In this document: positions 59,511 through 64,000 of the stretch, piece by piece
Layout: each line of letters starts with the position of its first letter
Position numbering within the stretch: the stretch's first letter is position 1
Origin: CAYGAG01 sp964347765
GTDB lineage: Archaea > Thermoproteota > Bathyarchaeia > Bathyarchaeales > Bathycorpusculaceae
Assembly: GCA_964347765.1 (NCBI GenBank)
Contig: CAYGAG010000004.1
Location: forward strand, 30,694-94,693
Direction of reading: 5' to 3'
DNA length: 64,000 nucleotides
Made by a program: the position numbers and the translations under genes
The notes under the pieces: generated by a model
What the model was told of the DNA's origin: nothing
Database searches by the model: none
What the model saw: the letters and a program-made list of their open reading frames with translations, nothing else

Positions 59511-59915
59511 CTAGGTGAAGAACCTTCCCATTACATAGGCACCTAGAAACATCGAACCGATTCCGATCAGAACAGGGATGTTGCCTACTCCCAAGCTTGC
59601 CCAGGCTGATCCTGGGCACTGGCCCGAGATCCCCCAGCCTATACCGAAAATCACTGCCCCTACGATTGTTCTCTTGCTCAACATGCGCTTTCTTCTTTTG
59701 AATTCTCCTCCAGTTAATGGTCCTTTCAAGACTTTTGGAACAAGATTTATGGTGATCGCTGTGACAAAGGCAGACGCGCCAAGCAGCAGGAGCAAGCCTA
59801 GATCTTCAAGTTGCAGGAAGCTTAGAACTATTTCTTGTTTTGCCATTCCACCGAACGCTAATCCAAAGCCAAACAGCAAACCTCCTGTGAACACGAAGAG
59901 ATGCCTCATCTTCAT
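59511..59915 (-). CDS. YeeE/YedE sulfur-transport protein, second half
   Basis: 134 residues, four helices. It has the C-terminal-repeat signature GISGQCPGSAW, with the sulfur-handling cysteine, and GGLLFGFGLAFGG. In single-chain YeeE/TsuA proteins both halves are fused; here they are two genes. ATG 59915 overlaps the first half's stop (ATGA) and is preceded by GGGAGTGA. Confidence 0.88.
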   Translation of the reverse strand: MKMRHLFVFTGGLLFGFGLAFGGMAKQEIVLSFLQLEDLGLLLLLGASAFVTAITINLVPKVLKGPLTGGEFKRRKRMLSKRTIVGAVIFGIGWGISGQCPGSAWASLGVGNIPVLIGIGSMFLGAYVMGRFFT

Positions 59916-60373
59916 GGAATCACTCCCAGAGCTTGAACAACTATTGCCGTTAGTATTCCCACAACAAGAAACGTTATGACCGCGTACAGCGAAGTCGTAG
60001 AAAGCGAACCTAGTCCACTTATGCCATGTCCAGAAGTACATCCTTTTGAGAGTCGGGTGCCAAAGCCTACAAGGGAACCGCCCAAGGCAAGCCTCCACCA
60101 CTGTACTGAAGTCGTGAAGAACCCGTTTGGAGACAAGGTTATTAAATAGATGAGGGCTCCGAGGATCACTCCGACTGCAAAAGTGAGTCGCCAACCTCTT
60201 GAATCCAGATACTGTTTCTGCTGGAAATATGGTCTCTTTGAAAAGTAGGAAAGTGTGGTACTAAAGAAACTGCTTTGTGTTGCATGAAGTCCTGTTGCAA
60301 TATAGATATGGCTTACTCCTACGCCTATGAGTATGCCGCCTACTACGTATGGGACTATTCCTAGTGGAAACAT
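59912..60373 (-). CDS. YeeE/YedE sulfur-transport protein, first half
   Basis: 153 residues, four or five helices, with the N-terminal-repeat signature GFGTRLSKGCTSGHGISGL carrying the conserved cysteine of thiosulfate or sulfide-carrying YeeE proteins. Coupled by ATGA to the second half, so the two polypeptides probably assemble into one channel that moves thiosulfate or other reduced sulfur into the cell. Confidence 0.9.
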   Translation of the reverse strand: MFPLGIVPYVVGGILIGVGVSHIYIATGLHATQSSFFSTTLSYFSKRPYFQQKQYLDSRGWRLTFAVGVILGALIYLITLSPNGFFTTSVQWWRLALGGSLVGFGTRLSKGCTSGHGISGLGSLSTTSLYAVITFLVVGILTAIVVQALGVIP

Positions 60374-60447
60374 GTCTTAAAATGAATCTTTAGAGTACAG
60401 ATAAGTGTTTTCTATACAGAAAAGACGTGTTTCTAGGTGGACCCCTG

Positions 60448-61818
60448 CTAAGGCTTGACTAAGTTGTACCCGGCGGCTTGCCAAGCAGTCATGCCACCCA
60501 GTAAATTATACACTTCCCTGTATCCCTCTTTGCGTAGAATGCTTGCCACAAGACTAGCATGGTTCCCTGTGTTGCATGCTACCACGATGGGGCGATTCGC
60601 CGGTATCTCATCGAGACGTTTTTCAACGTGACCTGCATAGATGTGGTGGGCTCCTCTGATGTGTCCATCGTTCCACCTGTTTTTTTCTCTCACGTCAAGC
60701 ACGACTAAATCGTCCCCTCTGTCTAATCGTTTTTTCAGATCTTGCGCGGTTAAGAGGTCTAGCCGTCCCGTTGGCAATGCCTCTTTGGACCATGAGTCTA
60801 TTCCATCACGGAGATAGCCAACTATTTGGTCATACCCTAGTCTAATGAGGAATCGAACAGCTGTCTCTAGATCCGCATTGTTTTCTAAGACCAATATAGT
60901 CGGCTTGCCGTAAGGCAGTATCCATCCCGCGTACAGCGGCAGCCTATTCAGCCTTATACTGTATGATCCCTCGATGTGGGCTCCCCCAAAAGATGGAGGT
61001 GTACGGGTGTCTACAATTACTGCTCCAAGCTTCATCCGTTTCTTGAGTTCTTCGGGTGGGAGCGGGTCAGGATTTGGAAGATGTCCTAAGAGCGGTGGAC
61101 CGTTCAAGTTGTATTGCTCCATCTTACGAAAGTATGGAGGCGTTTCGTGATGTTCAGATGTTTTGAACTTGATGAATTCTTCCCTGCTTTTGTGTAGGAT
61201 AGGACTGAGAATGCGTTCCAAGCCTAAGGTGCTTTCTTCTCTTTGGCTGATAGCTCCACCACAAACTGATCCTGCACCGTGAGCTGGACAGAGTATCACT
61301 TCATCTCCCAAGGGCAGAATCTTGTTGAAAATACTGTTGTAAAGATTTTCTGCCATCTGTGAGGTCTTCTCTGGTCCATAGAGATCAACACGTCCCACGT
61401 CACCCACAAAGAGAGCATCCCCTGTAAAAACCGCTATTGGTTCTTCACCTGAATGAAGGTCAACTAAGGCGTAGGACATGCTTTCATCTGTGTGTCCTGG
61501 AGTGTGAATTGCAGTCATCTTCGTTTCTCCAATGTAGAACTCTTGGCCGTCTTTCAGTGTATCTCCATACCTGAAGTTTAAACCTGGGCCATGGTAGACT
61601 TTTGCTCTAATGAGGTTTGCCAGCTCCATAGAGCCTACGACATAATCCTCATTGCGGTGAGTTTCAAAGATGTTCTTGATCTTCATGCCTTTACGCCTAG
61701 CTATATTGATGTATACTTGGCAGTCACGGCGCGGATCTATGACCATCGCCTCATTATCGGAACCGACAAAATATGAAATATGAGCCAAACCTTCTGACTT
61801 AACCTTTTCAAGAATCAT
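60448..61818 (-). CDS. Persulfide dioxygenase-like MBL protein fused to two rhodaneses
   Basis: 456 residues. Residues 1-230 form a metallo-beta-lactamase domain of the ETHE1 type: H54 and D58 in ETHRNEDYV (a variant of THxHxDH), H109 in TPGHTDESMSY, D134 in FTGDALFVGD and a later CPAHGAGS. Then two rhodanese domains: the first lacks the active cysteine (LVLENNADLE), the second has it (VVACNTGNHAS). It would oxidise glutathione- or CoA-type persulfides and shuttle sulfane sulfur. It lies between the peroxiredoxin and YeeE genes, same strand. Confidence 0.88.
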   Translation of the reverse strand: MILEKVKSEGLAHISYFVGSDNEAMVIDPRRDCQVYINIARRKGMKIKNIFETHRNEDYVVGSMELANLIRAKVYHGPGLNFRYGDTLKDGQEFYIGETKMTAIHTPGHTDESMSYALVDLHSGEEPIAVFTGDALFVGDVGRVDLYGPEKTSQMAENLYNSIFNKILPLGDEVILCPAHGAGSVCGGAISQREESTLGLERILSPILHKSREEFIKFKTSEHHETPPYFRKMEQYNLNGPPLLGHLPNPDPLPPEELKKRMKLGAVIVDTRTPPSFGGAHIEGSYSIRLNRLPLYAGWILPYGKPTILVLENNADLETAVRFLIRLGYDQIVGYLRDGIDSWSKEALPTGRLDLLTAQDLKKRLDRGDDLVVLDVREKNRWNDGHIRGAHHIYAGHVEKRLDEIPANRPIVVACNTGNHASLVASILRKEGYREVYNLLGGMTAWQAAGYNLVKP

Positions 61819-61991
61819 ACCTGACGCCTCTTAGCATTGTGAATGAATACTAAGATACAAAAAATTTTCCCCTCCAACATCTGTTGAAGATTTGAGCACT
61901 TCTGTTAGCTTCAGAACACGAAGACCTGCTTCGCACACGTGACAAGGTTACGAGTGCCCAGGATTTGATGTCTAAGCGCGCTTGTCGTCCT

Positions 61992-62456
61992 CTAGGTCTT
62001 GCTTTTCAGGTCGAGGAGGCAGGCTTGTGCGTGCCCTCTTACTTTTACCTTTTTGTAGACTTTTTCCACGATTCCTTCCTCATTGATCAAGAAAGTGGTT
62101 CGTTCAGTGCCCAAGGCGGTTCTACCATAAAGGCTTTTCTTCTTCCAGACATCATAAAGGTCTAACACTTTCCCTTCGGGGTCACTGAGCAAAGTGAAAG
62201 GCAACGAATGTTTCTGCTTGAACTTCTGATGAGATTTGATGCTGTCCTTACTCACCCCAAGTATCACGATATCTTCTTTCTCGAACTCTTTGATCATATC
62301 TCTAAACTCAATGGCCTCACTAGTACATCCTGGAGTCCCGTCTTTAGGATAGAAATAGAGCACTACTTTTTTGCCTCTGAAATCTTTCAAAGAAACCTTC
62401 GTTCCATCATCTGATAATAGGGTGAAGTTTGGGGCCTCTTCTCCTTTGTTAACCAG
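61992..62456 (-). CDS. Peroxiredoxin Q/BCP-type, CTG start
   Basis: 154 residues from CTG 62456. The family head (NKGEEAPNFTLLSDDGTKVS) begins right there, and no ATG, GTG or TTG occurs until TTG 62390, which would cut 22 conserved residues. GGAGG lies 11 nt upstream of the CTG. The peroxidatic cysteine is C44 in DGTPGCTSEA; the usual second cysteine five residues on is alanine. It reduces peroxides with a thiol donor, perhaps the thioredoxin of the same cluster. First gene of the sulfur group. Confidence 0.85.
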   Translation of the reverse strand: MVNKGEEAPNFTLLSDDGTKVSLKDFRGKKVVLYFYPKDGTPGCTSEAIEFRDMIKEFEKEDIVILGVSKDSIKSHQKFKQKHSLPFTLLSDPEGKVLDLYDVWKKKSLYGRTALGTERTTFLINEEGIVEKVYKKVKVRGHAQACLLDLKSKT

Positions 62457-62494
62457 TTCTGATCACTCCTCCTTATTGTAGGCTTTTCTCAGAT

Positions 62495-63403
62495 TTAAGA
62501 CAGATGTTTCTGAGGTAGGAAACGAGCGTCGTGAGTTGCAGTTTTCACAGCTTTGAGTGCACTGATTTCCTTGTCTTTTACCTCCAGCATGATGTCGAAA
62601 TCAAAAGGTTCTGTCTCTTCCAAGAACTCTTGAAAGTGTTCCAAGTTGATCGTCTGAGCGTGTTTCCCCTTCCTGCAGCCCACCTTCTGGGAGCTATAGT
62701 CAACCATGGGTAACCCGTCCTTTTCATTCCAAGTTTTCGTGAATAGTTTGAAAGCTTCCTCTATTGTTTCACCAGAGCTATTGACTCTGTGATGAAAGAC
62801 GTCGAACAACACAGGAGCTTTCGTCTTTTCATTCAATTGAAGGCAGTCTTTAAGGTTGTAGCGCCTATCATCGTTTTCGATTACTAGACGTCTTTTCACG
62901 ATCTTATCAAGCTTCTCGAATCGTTTTGCAAATCGTGTCATACTTTTTTCCTTGTCTCTGTAGATCCCACCAATATGAATCTGGATTTTCGCAGAAGTAT
63001 TGAGTTCCATCAAGTCTAAGACTTGTGCGTGATAAGAGAGTTCTCTGACACTGTTTTCAAAAACTCTGTTGTCTATTGAATTTATTAGAGTGAATTGGTC
63101 AGGATGCATAGATATCCTCATACCGTGACTTCTCACAAAATCCCCAATCTCTTGGAATTGTTTCTTGAAATGCCTTTGCCAGTCGAAATTGCAGATAGGA
63201 TGAGAGGCAAAGGGAACTAGATCTGATGTTATCCTGAAATACAATATGTCATGTTTTGCATTGAACCTTAGGATCCCAGTAAGACAGGCTAGGTTGCTTC
63301 TTACCGTTTCCATCAGACGTTTTTCAGAGTAGGACTTCAGGCGAAATGTCCGGCCACTTGTACACCCTATAGTGGTGTGTATACACGGATAGCCAATTCT
63401 CAT
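62495..63403 (-). CDS. uvsE: UV damage endonuclease UvdE/UvsE
   Basis: 302 residues, TIM-barrel UVDE. Recognisable blocks: RIGYPCIHTTIGC start, FRITSDLVPFASHP, ISMHPDQFTLINS, IQIHIGGIYRDK, RLVIENDDRRY and DVFHHRVN, which carry the metal-binding histidines, aspartates and glutamates. It nicks 5' to UV photoproducts without needing excision-repair proteins. It belongs, with NreA, EndoMS and Lhr, to the repair genes of the window. It starts 11 nt after the NimA-like gene stop. Confidence 0.92.
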   Translation of the reverse strand: MRIGYPCIHTTIGCTSGRTFRLKSYSEKRLMETVRSNLACLTGILRFNAKHDILYFRITSDLVPFASHPICNFDWQRHFKKQFQEIGDFVRSHGMRISMHPDQFTLINSIDNRVFENSVRELSYHAQVLDLMELNTSAKIQIHIGGIYRDKEKSMTRFAKRFEKLDKIVKRRLVIENDDRRYNLKDCLQLNEKTKAPVLFDVFHHRVNSSGETIEEAFKLFTKTWNEKDGLPMVDYSSQKVGCRKGKHAQTINLEHFQEFLEETEPFDFDIMLEVKDKEISALKAVKTATHDARFLPQKHLS

Positions 63404-63413
63404 TCTTGGTACT

Positions 63414-63881
63414 TCATTCGGGTGATTTGAGGCCTATTTCTCCGGTTGCTTCCCTGAGCTTGACTATCACCACTGGTTTCTCTGGAGTAAATGAAGACCA
63501 GCCTTCCTCCCTTCTAAAGCCATGAGCAGCAAGGAAATTTGTGGAGAGTTTCTGTTTTCCCTCTTCCGCTAGTTTATTGATGGCCCTAGCCCTTTCTTGA
63601 GGATCTCTCACAACTTCCAGCTCACCTCTTAAGACGACAAAGTTGTATTCGCTGAAATCTGGCCTGTACTTCTCTATTTCGACACAGACTCGCTTGTCCT
63701 TTGCAAGTAATTTCATCTTCTTGCCGTAGTCTGTGAAGTGAAAGTAGAGAGATCCACCGATCATTACATATTGAAATGGAGCCATATAAGGATACTTGTC
63801 GCCCTTGAAGGCGATGCGGCAAAGCATCTGTTCTTGAAGGAGGTTCGCAATCTCAGGTTTTTCCATTCTCGGTAACTTCAC
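63414..63881 (-). CDS. NimA-like pyridoxamine 5'-phosphate oxidase-fold flavoprotein
   Basis: 155 residues from GTG 63881 (GTG 63899 would add six; ATG 63866 would drop five). The split-barrel flavin fold is seen in LCRIAFKGDKYPYMAPFQYV and SLYFHFTDYGKKMKLL, then VCVEIEKY. Members bind FMN, haem or F420 and include nitroimidazole reductases. A TATA box at 63901-63910 predicts a transcript beginning at or near 63881, which favours a leaderless start there. Probably cotranscribed with uvsE. Confidence 0.8.
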   Translation of the reverse strand: MKLPRMEKPEIANLLQEQMLCRIAFKGDKYPYMAPFQYVMIGGSLYFHFTDYGKKMKLLAKDKRVCVEIEKYRPDFSEYNFVVLRGELEVVRDPQERARAINKLAEEGKQKLSTNFLAAHGFRREEGWSSFTPEKPVVIVKLREATGEIGLKSPE

Positions 63882-63900
63882 TACGGTCAAACAAGACACC

Positions 63901-63910
63901 GTTTATATTT
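63901..63910 (-). promoter_or_regulatory. TATA box of the NimA-like gene
   Basis: On the minus strand AAATATAAAC is centred 24-25 nt before GTG 63881, the spacing of a leaderless archaeal gene. The remaining 90 nt to the right edge contain no gene; TTATAAG near 63971 may belong to a gene beyond the window. Confidence 0.5.
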
Positions 63911-64000
63911 GGTGTAGATGTACGTGATTAACTTTAATATGCAATCTTTTGTAACGTTTGTTTGTGCAAAATTATAAGAGGTAAGTGCTGAATACAATTT

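Noticed and set aside
1..64000. CRISPR array, insertion sequence or integrase
   Set aside because: No regularly spaced repeats, no transposase or recombinase motif and no flanking inverted repeats were seen.

Overview
The window looks like a contig from an archaeal genome assembled from environmental DNA, most likely a TACK-group archaeon close to Bathyarchaeia. The evidence is the gene content: Lhr-type helicase, NreA repair protein, NucS/EndoMS, eukaryote-like ribosomal protein eS30, Dps-like thioferritin, HdrA-MvhD fusion, ArnR1-type winged helices, and promoters with TATA boxes that sometimes sit about 25 nt upstream of a start codon. Two runs of N (10526-10535 and 55850-55879) interrupt genes. 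No rRNA, tRNA, CRISPR array or intact transposon was found.

Layout. 1-7.8 kb: a small membrane protein, an Lhr-like helicase, a secreted dockerin protein, a nuclease-like protein and a run of very small genes that includes eS30 (6361-6537). 8-12.7 kb: a minus-strand glycan cluster (GH130 phosphorylase, CBS protein, an (alpha/alpha)6 glycosidase-like gene broken at the first gap, a GT4 glycosyltransferase and an MscS channel), ending at a junction with a 5'-truncated isochorismatase. 13-17 kb: ion permease, TauE exporter and a tiny lysine-rich peptide gene. 17-20.6 kb: HdrA-MvhD plus a five-cluster polyferredoxin. 20.8-31.6 kb: methyltransferase, EndoMS, APC permease, coiled-coil protein, DUF1385, HAD, an HTH/nucleotidyltransferase pair and a surface protein, with several small two-helix membrane proteins and degenerate dockerin repeats between them. 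32-42 kb: NreA, acetyltransferase, DUF47/PiT phosphate uptake, B12 radical SAM, dihydroxy-acid dehydratase. 42.6-45.3 kb: iron/redox genes (Dps-like ferritin, ZIP transporter, cytochrome b5-like protein, WrbA). 46-51 kb: an arsenic and metal neighbourhood (ArsM divergent from a cysteine-rich PadR regulator, CDF transporter with its HTH, VOC protein, 4Fe-4S protein). 51-58 kb: 4-hydroxybutyryl-CoA dehydratase-type enzyme, DUF362, dihydrolipoamide dehydrogenase-like enzyme, MFS transporter, 5'-nucleotidase. 59-62.5 kb: a five-gene sulfur operon (peroxiredoxin, persulfide dioxygenase-rhodanese, split YeeE pair, thioredoxin). 62.5-63.9 kb: UV endonuclease and a NimA-like flavoprotein.

How it fits together. 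The picture is an anaerobe that moves electrons through ferredoxin/heterodisulfide-type iron-sulfur proteins, imports and detoxifies reduced sulfur, methylates arsenic and stores iron in thioferritin. Decayed or frame-broken genes recur: isochorismatase, a hydrogenase-type ferredoxin subunit, a small membrane protein, an FABP-like protein and dockerin halves. At least two otherwise good genes lack any ATG, GTG or TTG start. Small genes below usual ORF cutoffs are numerous; eS30 is the certain one.
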